Shown here piece after piece: positions 37,201 through 44,593 of a DNA stretch of 64,000 nt. Each line of letters starts with the position of its first letter. Position 1 is the stretch's first letter. Source of the stretch: an uncultured Alphaproteobacteria bacterium (lineage in GTDB: Bacteria; Pseudomonadota; Alphaproteobacteria; Rs-D84); contig CALXZM010000002.1 in assembly GCA_944393245.1 (NCBI GenBank), positions 156,073 to 220,072 on the forward strand. Direction: 5' to 3'. The translations under genes and the position numbers were made by a program. The notes beneath the pieces are model-generated. The model searched no databases and was not told the DNA's origin. It worked only from the letters and a program-made list of their open reading frames with translations.

Positions 37201-37288
37201 TTTTTGGAAACGATACAAAACCCAATACAACCCAAAATAATACAAACATAACGGTTGTAACTGGTCTGCGAACAAAAAATTTTAACAT
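34226..37288 (-). CDS. RND-family permease with atypical TM4/TM10 residues
   Basis: 1020 residues with the full HAE1 layout: MLKFFVRRPVTTVMFVLFWV at the first helix, duplicated periplasmic domains (about 40-330 and 565-850), and two six-helix bundles. It would export drugs, lipids or other amphiphiles through TolC. In AcrB, the proton path uses two Asp in TM4 (LLVDDAIVVVE) and a Lys in TM10 (SAKNAILIVE). Here the aligned segments read TLVSNAIILIE (Ser399-Asn400) and VVNNNILVLE (Asn923), so all three charged residues are absent. This suggests altered or lost proton coupling, or another energising scheme. It is the last gene of marR-tolC-adaptor-RND. Confidence 0.92.
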   Translation of the reverse strand: MLKFFVRRPVTTVMFVLFWVVLGFVSFPKMNIERTPSVDFPMVTATFVYPGAAPSEIESQVIKRAEDAISEVSELKKITSQAFENGGFVMAEFNLGVDVNDKATEVKTKLDSLISEFPQDMEQPIVEKLNPLEESVIDIAVTGSNLRDLQEYVDDTLSNRITGIEGVASVDVFGGETRAIRIEMNPELLAARGATVMDVVSALGAHNLNVPGGKIEFGANSSNVRFVGEFASVDEIANLQLTTIEGQTFKLSDIATVTDSARELENGARYDGDDVVIASVVKSSDGNAINVSRELREQMPQLQSELQSHFPDATMEIISDSSIAVADETYGTIWGIVLGVIFTVLVLLIFTRNWRSTIIAGIVIPASLIAGFFFMDASNFTINAMTLLAYSSALGTLVSNAIILIESALQEMRNGKDPENAAIDGTKKVAVSVLAGVGTNVVVFLPLAFMSGIAGQFMNQFGLTVVYLTLLSLLFSFTLTPMMIAKFLRLTGNKKNKKAQNAKTVRATVVSDNGSANKKPESKLRRWYDYQHAHPWRVVVMAVVVLIGSAMLMKFVGNEFAPSTDANEINITARAPMGATYEKSSEIAQQIEHRLQQFDEVTHVSVKIGDRGLQNIAVKLTLTDVSEREKSDKEIAREILPALADIPDVEIQIRAGQAISSGATSADIVLNVYGADDAKRTAYANQILDMINDIPEVQSAVLAQQTPGNETRFVPDQDKMNFWGVQNSYAGATLRTALYGNDDYKYKENGEEYPIILEFAKPFKTMGMFDNVFVNSQKGMVPLSELGSVQIVPATPDISRIDKNRITEIDVNIGKSTMGPVQKKIEAAIAKIDWESGYGIEFGGMSEIQDETTTEIGNAFMLAVILTYMLLAAILNSLAHPFTIATSIVTSFAGVFALMFLSGASMNVGAMLAFVMLVGLVVNNNILVLEPTIGRIANGERPYDALWTELKDKQGMILMTSIAVMTGMVPQLWSTDGMKVAMAAVMIGGMFASMIFTFVLTPALFFLVERARQKLKRKHR

Positions 37289-37318
37289 GATGAAAACCCC
37301 TTGGAATAAAAATTAAAA

Positions 37319-37915
37319 CTATTCTTTTATTTGAACTTTGGCCCCCGCATCAACGTGCGATAAAATTACAACATCACCATCATTCAATCCTGCAACCTGG
37401 GCATTTTCAGCATCCTGGCGCACAACAGTAATGGAACGTGGCGTTGCCACACCGTCAACAGCCAACATTACCGTATTGCCGTATATGGCAGACAATGGGA
37501 TAAAATAACCGTCCGACTGATACAGTGCATATTGCAATCCATCATCAACATCACGTGTACGAACAATGTACATACCTGTATTTAAATCAACGTTATGTGA
37601 CACAGATACAATTTCACCATCACCAACATTTTGCCCCGCCTGGAACCGTCCAACACGCGCCGCAGAAACCAACGCGCGGTTATCACGCACCGCAATCGGT
37701 TCACGCAATGTGCCCGGTTCATTTTTTACCTGAATCGCATATACCGGCGCACCAACATCGGCCGCACTGCGCGCAGTGTTAAAAACCGCACGTGCGTTTT
37801 CTGAACCAATCGCTGCAAAGCGAAACACAACCCACCCAACCAGAACAACCGCACACACACCGTATGCAATGTTCTGAAACTTTTTTGATTTTATTTTTTC
37901 CTTTAAATGTTCCAT
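37319..37915 (-). CDS. Short RND periplasmic adaptor-like protein
   Basis: About 198 residues from the ATG at 37915. A GTG at 37924 is an alternative. One membrane helix near the N-terminus (about 17-36) is followed by beta-rich sequence (VYAIQVKNEPGTLREPIAVR, GQNVGDGEIVSVSH, GYFIPLSAIYGNTVMLAV, GLNDGDVVILSHVDAGAKV). The second half resembles the beta-barrel and membrane-proximal domains of HlyD/AcrA adaptors. The alpha-hairpin and lipoyl halves are missing: the usual length is 350-420. Position between tolC and the RND gene supports the adaptor role. It could be a reduced adaptor or a specialised accessory. Confidence 0.65.
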   Translation of the reverse strand: MEHLKEKIKSKKFQNIAYGVCAVVLVGWVVFRFAAIGSENARAVFNTARSAADVGAPVYAIQVKNEPGTLREPIAVRDNRALVSAARVGRFQAGQNVGDGEIVSVSHNVDLNTGMYIVRTRDVDDGLQYALYQSDGYFIPLSAIYGNTVMLAVDGVATPRSITVVRQDAENAQVAGLNDGDVVILSHVDAGAKVQIKE

Positions 37916-37916
37916 T

Positions 37917-39251
37917 TTATTCACCCAATTTTTTTACAGATTCCGCTGACATTAAAATATTATATTTGGCATTCAGCAAAGACATATCCAACTGATACAA
38001 ACCGGCTGAAACTTCTGATAATTCAACGGCAGACGTTTGACCAGATGCAAAACGTTCGCTGGAAAAATCGTATGCCTTGGCCGCTAAATCACGTGCAGTT
38101 TGCAACTTTTCCAGATTACCGCGCAAATGATTGTACTGGTCAATGGCACGGTTGTATTCTTCGGTTGTTAATTTTTTCGCTTTATCCAAATCTTGCCGGG
38201 CGGCTTCGGCATTCATGGCCTCTATTGTCGCATTGGCCATATTTGCACCACCACTGAATATCGGCACCTGTAACGCCAAACCCCAATATGCAGTCTGGGT
38301 ATTGTCACGCCCAAACATATTGCCCATATTCGGACCAAAAGCGATATAGTCATACGACGCCGTCGCCGCCAATGTTGGCAATGCACCATCGCGTTTGGAT
38401 TTTGCATTACGTTCATACATCTGAATCTGTTCGTTCAACGCGTCCCATTGCGGCGTAGACGTCAATTCACCAGCATTTAAATCAGGAAACGTTTTTGGAA
38501 ATTCATCCGTTAAATTCAATTCTTCATTAATGTCAATTCCCGCCAGAATTTTTAACATTCTGTGCGCGGTATCACGATTGAATTCCGCGTTGGATAAATT
38601 AATTTCCTTGGTCGCAATATCTGATTCTATTTTTACCAAATTACTGCGGTTGGCACGTCCCTTGGACGTCAGGCTTTTACGTGCATTACGCGCGGCCTGT
38701 AAATCAGCGCGTGAAATATCCACAATTTCATCGGCCATTTTTGCCGTCCAATACATGTCAACAGCACTGTACTTAACCTCGCGCCAGGTCATTTCCTGGG
38801 ATGCCTGGGCCATTTTAATTGCAGCCTTTACCCCCTTGACCGCGTTGCCGATTTTTCCAAACGTATAAATTGGTTGAGTAATCGAAACCCCCGCCATAAA
38901 CATATTGTCAGGAATATCAATACTGGCCGGTAAAGCAACAGACTGACCCGTCATTTGCGATAAAATTCCACCCAATTCTGGTGGTATATCCACAGAATAT
39001 GACTTTGTCGGATTTTTTACATCAATCAAATTCATATATGTGGCCGTGCCCTCTATCTGAAACCAACGGTTTGCATTGGCGGCATCCAGTGACGCTTCGG
39101 CCTGCTTTACATTTGCGGCGGCCTTTTTCAAATCCTGGGATTCGGCCAAAATCATGTCAACGGCATCATTTAACGACAAATCCATGGCGCGCGCATCCGT
39201 GCCAACAACCGCCGCACACAATATACCCACAGCCAATTTTATACTACGCAT
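37917..39251 (-). CDS. tolC: TolC-family outer-membrane efflux protein
   Basis: 444 residues with a signal peptide (about 1-22, cleavage after TDARA). OMF architecture: two repeats of about 200 residues with long amphipathic helices (LNDAVDMILAESQDLKKAAA; VPIFSGGANMANATIEAMNA), and the typical QPIYTFGKIGNAVKGVKAAI and YNRAIDQYNHLRGNLEKLQ segments. It forms the trimeric channel for the RND pump encoded downstream. It overlaps the marR end by 8 bp, so the operon is translationally coupled. Confidence 0.92.
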   Translation of the reverse strand: MRSIKLAVGILCAAVVGTDARAMDLSLNDAVDMILAESQDLKKAAANVKQAEASLDAANANRWFQIEGTATYMNLIDVKNPTKSYSVDIPPELGGILSQMTGQSVALPASIDIPDNMFMAGVSITQPIYTFGKIGNAVKGVKAAIKMAQASQEMTWREVKYSAVDMYWTAKMADEIVDISRADLQAARNARKSLTSKGRANRSNLVKIESDIATKEINLSNAEFNRDTAHRMLKILAGIDINEELNLTDEFPKTFPDLNAGELTSTPQWDALNEQIQMYERNAKSKRDGALPTLAATASYDYIAFGPNMGNMFGRDNTQTAYWGLALQVPIFSGGANMANATIEAMNAEAARQDLDKAKKLTTEEYNRAIDQYNHLRGNLEKLQTARDLAAKAYDFSSERFASGQTSAVELSEVSAGLYQLDMSLLNAKYNILMSAESVKKLGE

Positions 39252-39693
39252 TAGTTAACTCCATCTTATTCAAAATACCATTTATTGTTTTTAATGCGAC
39301 CGTCAGTGCAACTTCATCTTCACGTGATAAATCAGCAAACAATTTTTCAATTGCGGCACGCATTGCATCCACCGCCTGGACAGCAATTTGTTGACCAGCC
39401 TGGGTCACTGCATACCATGTGTTACGCCGATCGTCTTCATCAACACGACGCGACACCAACCCGTCACGTTCCAATTTACGAAATGCCGCACACAGATTGG
39501 GTGCCGTTACCATTTCACGGCGGGCAATATCCTTTAACCGGGCCGGACCACCCATATTTAATCGCACCAAAATACTTAATTGTTGGCGCGGATAACCAGA
39601 CAAAACCAACGGATCTTTTTTTAACTTGTCAGACAATTTGTCCAATATTAAAATGTTCGATTCCAACAGTTTTATAAATTCCTTGCGCGCCAT
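39244..39693 (-). CDS. MarR-family transcriptional regulator
   Basis: 149 residues. The winged-helix core (LSGYPRQQLSILVRL; LKDIARREMVTAPNLCAAFRKLERDGLVSRRVDEDDRRNTWYAVTQAG) carries the DxRR wing signature. It is the first gene of the efflux operon and probably represses it. An imperfect dyad abuts the -10 box upstream. Ligand unknown. Confidence 0.9.
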   Translation of the reverse strand: MARKEFIKLLESNILILDKLSDKLKKDPLVLSGYPRQQLSILVRLNMGGPARLKDIARREMVTAPNLCAAFRKLERDGLVSRRVDEDDRRNTWYAVTQAGQQIAVQAVDAMRAAIEKLFADLSREDEVALTVALKTINGILNKMELTNA

Positions 39694-39727
39694 TTTTTAA
39701 TCCTTTTTGATTCTGTTGCACAGGTAC

Positions 39728-39775
39728 AATTATTAAAAACCTTAATGATTATATGTTTTAACAAATAAATTGCAA
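39728..39775 (-). promoter_or_regulatory. marR operon promoter with overlapping operator-like dyad
   Basis: On the minus strand TTGCAA-16-TATAAT (plus 39748-39775). Directly downstream lies the imperfect inverted repeat ATTATTAA-5 nt-TTAATGAT (39729-39749, 7 of 8 positions match), which overlaps the -10 box. A repressor bound there would block RNA polymerase. Confidence 0.6.
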
Positions 39776-39832
39776 GTGGAAAAATAATATTTTTTTATAA
39801 ACATTGCAACACAAATATACAAAAAATGTTAT

Positions 39833-39859
39833 TGCAAAAATATAAAAGATATTTATAAT
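39833..39859 (+). promoter_or_regulatory. Promoter of tRNA-Gln
   Basis: TTGCAA, a 15-nt spacer and TATAAT end 12 nt before the tRNA. It is divergent from the marR promoter. Confidence 0.6.
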
Positions 39860-39871
39860 CATTGTTACTTT

Positions 39872-39945
39872 TGGGGTGTCGTCTAATGGTAGGACAAGAG
39901 ATTTTGGTTCTCTTTATCATGGTTCGAATCCGTGCGCCCCAACCA
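39872..39945 (+). tRNA. trnQ: tRNA-Gln (anticodon TTG)
   Basis: Acceptor TGGGGTG pairs with CGCCCCA. The anticodon stem AGAGA/TCTCT holds loop TTTTGGT with anticodon TTG. The T-arm is GGTTCGAATCC, and the 3' CCA is encoded after discriminator A. Confidence 0.95.
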
Positions 39946-40011
39946 ATAATTTAACCCGCCATTGTGCGGGTTTAATTATTGGTCCGTGGCCGCGGTTCGC
40001 AGCCCGCAACG
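39932..40011 (+). repeat. Unit A of duplicated tRNA-Gln tail and flank
   Basis: Starts with GTGCGCCCCAACCAA (end of tRNA-Gln) and continues through a hairpin, ATTATTGGTC and GTGGCC...GGTTCG...GCCCGCA. The same order recurs at 40107-40184 with mismatches. Confidence 0.7.
39951..39975 (+). terminator. Terminator after tRNA-Gln
   Basis: TTAACCCGC-cattgt-GCGGGTTTAA stem 5 bp after the tRNA end. Confidence 0.75.
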
Positions 40012-40366
40012 AACGTTGCCGGTTCGAAAACAAGTAGGCGAGATAAGCGACAGCGCAGTCGAGCCGTCACGGTTTCCCCGCGGTCGCCCCGCGCCACGGG
40101 AATTGAGTGCGCCCCAACCAAAATAAAAAACACCCCTGTGGCGTTTTTATTATTGGTCTGTGGCCACGGTTCGTGGCCCGCAGCCGGCGCGCCGCGCGAG
40201 AGAATCCACGCGCCCCGGCAGTGTATATTCAAAAGCCGGTTTTATGAAAATTTTTTATTTTGGTGTATTTTTGCGATTTTTATTGTATAATCCATTAAAA
40301 ACATGGTGATTGTATGGAAAATTCTTTCAATTATTCAAGCGAAAGTTGAAAACTGGGCGTTTGGAA
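40012..40366. repeat. GC-rich non-coding stretch with duplicated tRNA-Gln tail (unit B 40107-40184)
   Basis: No convincing gene lies between the tRNA-Gln terminator and the GNAT remnant. Bases 40012-40210 are clearly richer in G+C than the surroundings. Unit B begins with the exact 15-mer GTGCGCCCCAACCAA at 40107-40121, followed by a terminator-like hairpin and a second TATTGGTC...GCCCGCAG. A third partial tail-like string (GAGAGAATCCACGCGCCCC) is near 40198. Bases 40240-40366 are A/T-rich with a TATAAT at about 40284. This looks like debris from repeated duplication or integration at a tRNA. Confidence 0.55.
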
Positions 40367-40524
40367 ATGCGTATTTTGGAACCAACGCCTGAAAATGCAA
40401 AATTAGTATGGGATGCGTTAAAAAACGAAAATCCCAACGATTGCGCGAATATACACGCCTAACCGATGGCACATGGACAGACCATTTGTTATTTTCAAAA
40501 CTGGCACGGGAATACAAGAAATAA
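40367..40524 (+). pseudogene. Decayed GNAT acetyltransferase remnant
   Basis: Frame 1 from the ATG at 40367 reads MRILEPTPENAKLVWDALKN and stops at 40462. This opening is typical of a GNAT acetyltransferase family that begins with LEPT..NA..VW.AL..ENP. In another frame, up to 40524, the sequence reads LREYTRLTDGTWTDHLLFSK then LAREYKK, which resembles the usual GNAT end (R..DG...D..LFS.L..EY). The middle of about 100 residues is missing and the frames do not join, so this is an internal deletion plus frameshift. It lies directly upstream of the HExxH gene. Confidence 0.6.
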
Positions 40525-40546
40525 TAAATTCAAAAGGCAGCGAATT

Positions 40547-41320
40547 ATGAAGTTAAACTGGGTACGTAAAGATTTTGAATCTGATATAGAATTTATTTTA
40601 TATCATCAACAAGACAACACACCAGAATGGTGGCGTAGACAACTGTTTAATGCATACCCAGATTTGGGCTATGAACATGCAAAATCTTTGCCCGAAAACA
40701 AACGTTTTGAATATATAACAGAGCAAATGCGACAAGAATCACAAAAACATGAAAATGTTATAAATGATTCTGTAAAAATATTTCAAGACACTTGGAATAC
40801 GTTAATTGCGGAAAAACTGGAATCTGCATATAGAACGGCATTTGGTAATGATTGTTCGGGCATATTGAACAATATGGTGGCGGAGGTTGGACTGAATCCA
40901 ATTTGCCCACGCGATCTGGAAGATAACAGCTTCAGTGTTTATTATCGCGACACTCCCCAATACGCAATGATGACAGCATTGCATGAAATAACGCATTTCG
41001 TATGGTTTTATTTTTGGCAACAGCATTTTTCCGATAATTCGGACGAATACAATTTCCCAAACTTAAAATGGCTTTTGTCTGAAATAGTCGTTGAAACAAT
41101 TATTCGTAATTCAAAAATAAATGACTTGATTGAACAGCCAAAATATATTGCATATTCGTACTTTTATAACATGACAATAAATAATGAACTAATTTTTGAT
41201 ACCATGAAAAAAATGTATCAAAGCCGGACAAATATTTACGATTTTATGAATAAATCGTTCGATTGGATTCAGAAAAACGAACCCGAATTGCGTAAAAAAA
41301 TCGCGGCGGCAGAAAAGTGA
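40547..41320 (+). CDS. Gluzincin-like HExxH protein of unknown function
   Basis: 257 residues from the ATG at 40547, with a weak AAAAGGCAG site. The key motif is ALHEITHFVWF (His146, Glu147, His150), followed at about 29 and 33 residues by Glu in LLSEIVVE, which could be the third zinc ligand, as in gluzincins. There is no signal peptide, so it would be cytoplasmic unless secreted by a dedicated route. The rest is rich in Asn, Lys and aromatic residues and is not recognised. Upstream is a decayed GNAT gene, downstream a convergent ABC exporter. The A/T-rich codon use suggests a relatively recent arrival, but this is only an impression. Confidence 0.7.
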   Translation: MKLNWVRKDFESDIEFILYHQQDNTPEWWRRQLFNAYPDLGYEHAKSLPENKRFEYITEQMRQESQKHENVINDSVKIFQDTWNTLIAEKLESAYRTAFGNDCSGILNNMVAEVGLNPICPRDLEDNSFSVYYRDTPQYAMMTALHEITHFVWFYFWQQHFSDNSDEYNFPNLKWLLSEIVVETIIRNSKINDLIEQPKYIAYSYFYNMTINNELIFDTMKKMYQSRTNIYDFMNKSFDWIQKNEPELRKKIAAAEK

Positions 41321-41400
41321 TTTTTACATCCTGTATTTTTCATTAAATCTGGTGATGCGTGGTGTCTGTTCGCATTAAGACCTGATTTGAAATCATTATA

Positions 41401-43143
41401 TTATCCCACGAATCCATCTGTTTGCATATTCCACAATTTTCTGTATGCACCATTTGCACGCAATAATTGTTTGTGTGTACCAGTTTCGACAATTTTTCCG
41501 TTCTGAATCACAACAATCCTGGTCATATTACGCAATGTCGACAACCGATGTGCAATAACTATGGTGGTTTTGCCGTGCATAATACGATTTAATGCGTTTT
41601 GAATATATTTTTCACTTTCTGAATCCAATGCAGATGTAGCCTCGTCAAACACCAAAATTGGCGCATCTTTTAATATTGCACGCGCAATCGCGACCCTTTG
41701 ACGCTGGCCACCAGATAATTTTACACCACGATTCCCAACCAATGTATCATAACCATTTGGCAGCCCCATAATAAAATCATGAATATATGCGTGTTTAGCG
41801 GCCCGAATCACATCGGACTTGGACGCATTTGGCGCACCATAGCGTATATTTTCCAATATTGTTCGATTGAACAATGTCACATCTTGGGGAACAACGCTGA
41901 TATTTTTATGCAGTGAATTTTGAATCAAATCCCGAATATCCCTGCCATTTATTTTTATTGCACCGGTATCAACATCATACATCCGTAATAACAAATTTAT
42001 CAGCGTTGTTTTACCCGAGCCCGACAATCCAACTATTCCCAATTTTTCATTTGACGCGACCGTTAAATTAAAATTTTTCAAAACATTTTTACCATTTTTG
42101 TATGTAAATGATACATTATCAAAAACTATTTCAGATTTTTGTTTTACCAAACGTTTTGCATTTGGTTTATCAGCAATTGTTTGTGGAACGATAACACTGT
42201 TATATGCCTTGGTGGCCTCGGTCTTGGTTTCTGAATACGATTGTATTAACAGAAAAACACTTGACAATTGCGACCCAAAAGATCGCGCCCCCGTAACGAC
42301 AAATACGCCATCAGAAATTGTAATTTGTCCATCAAAAATCATAAATACAGCAAATAATATTATAAATATCTGCATCACCAACCAGATAATATTAGATGGT
42401 ATAGAACGCAATAAATCCAACTTAAAAATATGTCGGTCTGTTTTTAATAAATCCATTTGTTTTTTCCAAATAAATTTATTTTCATCCGCTGTATTGCCGA
42501 ACATTTTTATATTCAATGCATTGGTAAGACTGTCTATTCTGTAACCAGAAACCCGGGACTGCTTTTCCACCTGGATTTTTTTCTGTTTGTTTATTTTGCG
42601 TTGCATCCATAATTGCCATGCACCGCGAACGGCAACAATGACAAATATTATTAACGCCAGATACACATCCATCGTTAAAATCGTACCCAAAACAAACACC
42701 AACGATAAAACAAAGCCAGTTATCTGAATGGCGGTACTGATGGTCAATGATATAAAATTACCGCATATTTTTGCAACGTAACTGGACGTTTGACCTGCGG
42801 GTTGGTTAATAAAAAAATCTGTGTCGTTTTGATAAATATACTCGTATAACGTTTGGTTTATATATTTCGACAAATACGGCAAAAACCATCCTGTTAAAAT
42901 TTTTTCCAATACCCCAAATATAAGCGTTGCAGCAAACATCCCCACAATTGCCCAAAACACCCAGGAAAAAACACCAGTGGTCGCAGATTCAAACATCTCT
43001 ACAATCCACTTGTTAACAAAAGGCCAAGATATATTCGTTGCCGAACGATATAATATCGAAATAACAAATAAAGAAATTAACCAAACGGGGAAAGTCTTGA
43101 AAATTAACTTAAAAAAACCGTTCAGGCTGGTTGGGAAATTCAT
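41401..43143 (-). CDS. ABC exporter (fused TMD-NBD, MsbA/lipid A or peptide type)
   Basis: About 580 residues from the ATG at 43143 (MNFPTSLNGFFKLIF). Six membrane helices occupy about 15-300, and the nucleotide-binding domain about 340-575. Walker A is GLSGSGKTTLINLLL, the Q-loop is VVPQDVTLF, the signature is KLSGGQRQRVAIARA, Walker B is ILVFDEATSALDSESE, and the H-loop is VIAHRLSTL. The substrate is unknown. A TATAAT box ends exactly 7 nt before the ATG with no ribosome site, so it is probably leaderless. It is convergent with the HExxH gene. Confidence 0.88.
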   Translation of the reverse strand: MNFPTSLNGFFKLIFKTFPVWLISLFVISILYRSATNISWPFVNKWIVEMFESATTGVFSWVFWAIVGMFAATLIFGVLEKILTGWFLPYLSKYINQTLYEYIYQNDTDFFINQPAGQTSSYVAKICGNFISLTISTAIQITGFVLSLVFVLGTILTMDVYLALIIFVIVAVRGAWQLWMQRKINKQKKIQVEKQSRVSGYRIDSLTNALNIKMFGNTADENKFIWKKQMDLLKTDRHIFKLDLLRSIPSNIIWLVMQIFIILFAVFMIFDGQITISDGVFVVTGARSFGSQLSSVFLLIQSYSETKTEATKAYNSVIVPQTIADKPNAKRLVKQKSEIVFDNVSFTYKNGKNVLKNFNLTVASNEKLGIVGLSGSGKTTLINLLLRMYDVDTGAIKINGRDIRDLIQNSLHKNISVVPQDVTLFNRTILENIRYGAPNASKSDVIRAAKHAYIHDFIMGLPNGYDTLVGNRGVKLSGGQRQRVAIARAILKDAPILVFDEATSALDSESEKYIQNALNRIMHGKTTIVIAHRLSTLRNMTRIVVIQNGKIVETGTHKQLLRANGAYRKLWNMQTDGFVG

Positions 43144-43208
43144 GTGGCTTATTATACCAATTTTTCTGGAAAATTCATACAAAAAATGCGCGATATTATA
43201 TGATGTTT

Positions 43209-43739
43209 TTATTTTATATAATCGCCCAAAGCGGTCAGAATCCCATCTGATGTATCTATAAACTTTATATTATGTTGTTTGCATGTTTCCTGGTATTGAC
43301 GGGAACGCGCAATAAAACATTCGCCCATTTGGATTATTTCCGCGTCATTTTTGGCAACTGCCCAATTTGTTCCACGTACGCGAAGTAAAAATTGTTCCGG
43401 CGTCAGCCCTGGATACCCCATACAAACAACATCGTATTTTTCACAATCTGTGTTGGCAACGACTGTGGCGGGCTGGATATGACAACCTTCTATAACAAAT
43501 TTGCGGTTTGGCGATTCCGTGGACAATTGACGCATATATTCAAAAATAAATTTAGATACAATTGGTTCGCTTTTTTCTGGTTCTGCGTGCATTCCCAATT
43601 CTGGGAACACATTATAAAAAGTCGCAACAATGGCGTCAATAGACACCAAACTGAACCCAAACCGGTCGCACACAATATTGGCCAATGTGCTTTTACCCGA
43701 ACGTGGGACACCAATAATAAATATATTTTTTTTCATCAT
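43209..43739 (-). CDS. P-loop NTPase, nucleotide-kinase-like
   Basis: About 176 residues from the ATG at 43739 (MMKKNIFIIGVPRSGKST). A second ATG at 43736 is equally possible. Walker A is GVPRSGKSTLANIV. A following SLVSIDAIVATFY fits the substrate-Asp position of adenylate or shikimate-type kinases, and RSRQYQETCKQHNIKFID resembles the lid/C-terminal part. The substrate is not known. The nearby promoter-like TAGAAT box lies 7 nt upstream of the ATG. The tRNA-Glu gene is divergent, 89 bp away. Confidence 0.75.
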   Translation of the reverse strand: MMKKNIFIIGVPRSGKSTLANIVCDRFGFSLVSIDAIVATFYNVFPELGMHAEPEKSEPIVSKFIFEYMRQLSTESPNRKFVIEGCHIQPATVVANTDCEKYDVVCMGYPGLTPEQFLLRVRGTNWAVAKNDAEIIQMGECFIARSRQYQETCKQHNIKFIDTSDGILTALGDYIK

Positions 43740-43789
43740 TTTTTGTATTCTATCACAATATTTTACAAATATTAAAATATATTTACCAT

Positions 43790-43817
43790 TTGCAAAATGG
43801 GAAATAATTTGTAATAT
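43790..43817 (+). promoter_or_regulatory. Promoter of tRNA-Glu
   Basis: TTGCAA-16 nt-TAATAT ends 10 nt before the tRNA. It has the same TTGCAA -35 box as the tRNA-Gln and marR promoters. Confidence 0.55.
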
Positions 43818-43827
43818 ATACGGCGTT

Positions 43828-43902
43828 GGTCCCATCGTCTAGCGGTTAGGACATCGGATTCTCATTCCGGTAACACGGGTTCGATTCCCGTTGGGACTGC
43901 CA
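43828..43902 (+). tRNA. trnE: tRNA-Glu (anticodon CTC)
   Basis: Acceptor GGTCCCA pairs with TGGGACT (one G-T pair). The anticodon stem TCGGA/TCCGG encloses TTCTCAT, giving anticodon CTC. The T-arm GGGTTCGATTCCC is normal, and 3' CCA is encoded. CTC reads GAG only, so a tRNA-Glu(TTC) must exist elsewhere. Confidence 0.92.
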
Positions 43903-43939
43903 AAATATTTTTCCCATAACACGAGAAAAATATTTTTTT
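43902..43939 (+). terminator. Terminator after tRNA-Glu
   Basis: AAAATATTTTTC / GAAAAATATTTT A/T-rich stem with T-run starts right at the CCA end. Confidence 0.55.
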
Positions 43940-44006
43940 CATTTTATATATTGACAATATTATATTTTGTACTATATTGTTATGGGAAAAAGCACAAGGA
44001 ATTATT

Positions 44007-44579
44007 ATGTCTGAACAAAAAAAATTAAATATTAAAAAGTTCGGGAAACACGTTGCAGAGGCGGCAATGTTTGCCAGCACAACCGCGATAGGTGCGATCG
44101 CAATATTCGCGTACGCAACTGATATGCCAGCGAATCAACACGACCTGGATTTAGCGCGCGAAAATCTGTATTATTCGGAAGAGAATTATCAACTGGTGTA
44201 TGATACGGTTATTAATCGTAGCTATGACACATTAAAACAAGATACGACATACATGAGATTATTAAATCAATTTTATGACGAAATTAAACGTGGCAACATT
44301 AATAAAAGCGATTCACTGGAACGCAAAATTGATTCATTAAACAGCGAATTGCAGAATCAATACATTAATAATAATCGTGATTTACAAAAAGCAAAACTGC
44401 GATTAGATGCGTCAAGAAACAGGGTAAAACAAATTGAACAATACTTAAAATATAATGATTCTGTCACATTAGGTCAACGTTGGCGAGAGGCACGGTTAAA
44501 CGCAAACCTGAATTTGTCCAAATATTTTGACAAGCGTGCTGCCATTGTGCAACAAAAAATAAACGAAAAAGACAGATAA
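44007..44579 (+). CDS. Membrane-anchored coiled-coil protein, unknown (190 aa)
   Basis: AAGGA site before the ATG at 44007 (MSEQKKLNIKKFGKHVAEAA). A membrane helix at about 21-42 (MFASTTAIGAIAIFAYATD) is followed by a long helical, charged, Asn/Tyr/Leu-rich region with probable coiled coil (DSLERKIDSLNSELQNQYI; RLDASRNRVKQIEQYLKYND). No catalytic motif. The next gene has the same layout 14 bp downstream, so the two probably form a pair that works together at the inner membrane. Confidence 0.7.
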   Translation: MSEQKKLNIKKFGKHVAEAAMFASTTAIGAIAIFAYATDMPANQHDLDLARENLYYSEENYQLVYDTVINRSYDTLKQDTTYMRLLNQFYDEIKRGNINKSDSLERKIDSLNSELQNQYINNNRDLQKAKLRLDASRNRVKQIEQYLKYNDSVTLGQRWREARLNANLNLSKYFDKRAAIVQQKINEKDR

Positions 44580-44593
44580 AAAAAGGACTTAAC

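Noticed and set aside
36528..37316. Plus-strand frame of 262 codons
   Set aside because: Complete shadow of the RND permease gene. Ser/Thr/Asn-rich sequence with no start signal.
34226..39693. Insertion sequence or transposon carrying the efflux operon
   Set aside because: No transposase or terminal inverted repeats were seen on either side, and codon use matches the neighbours.
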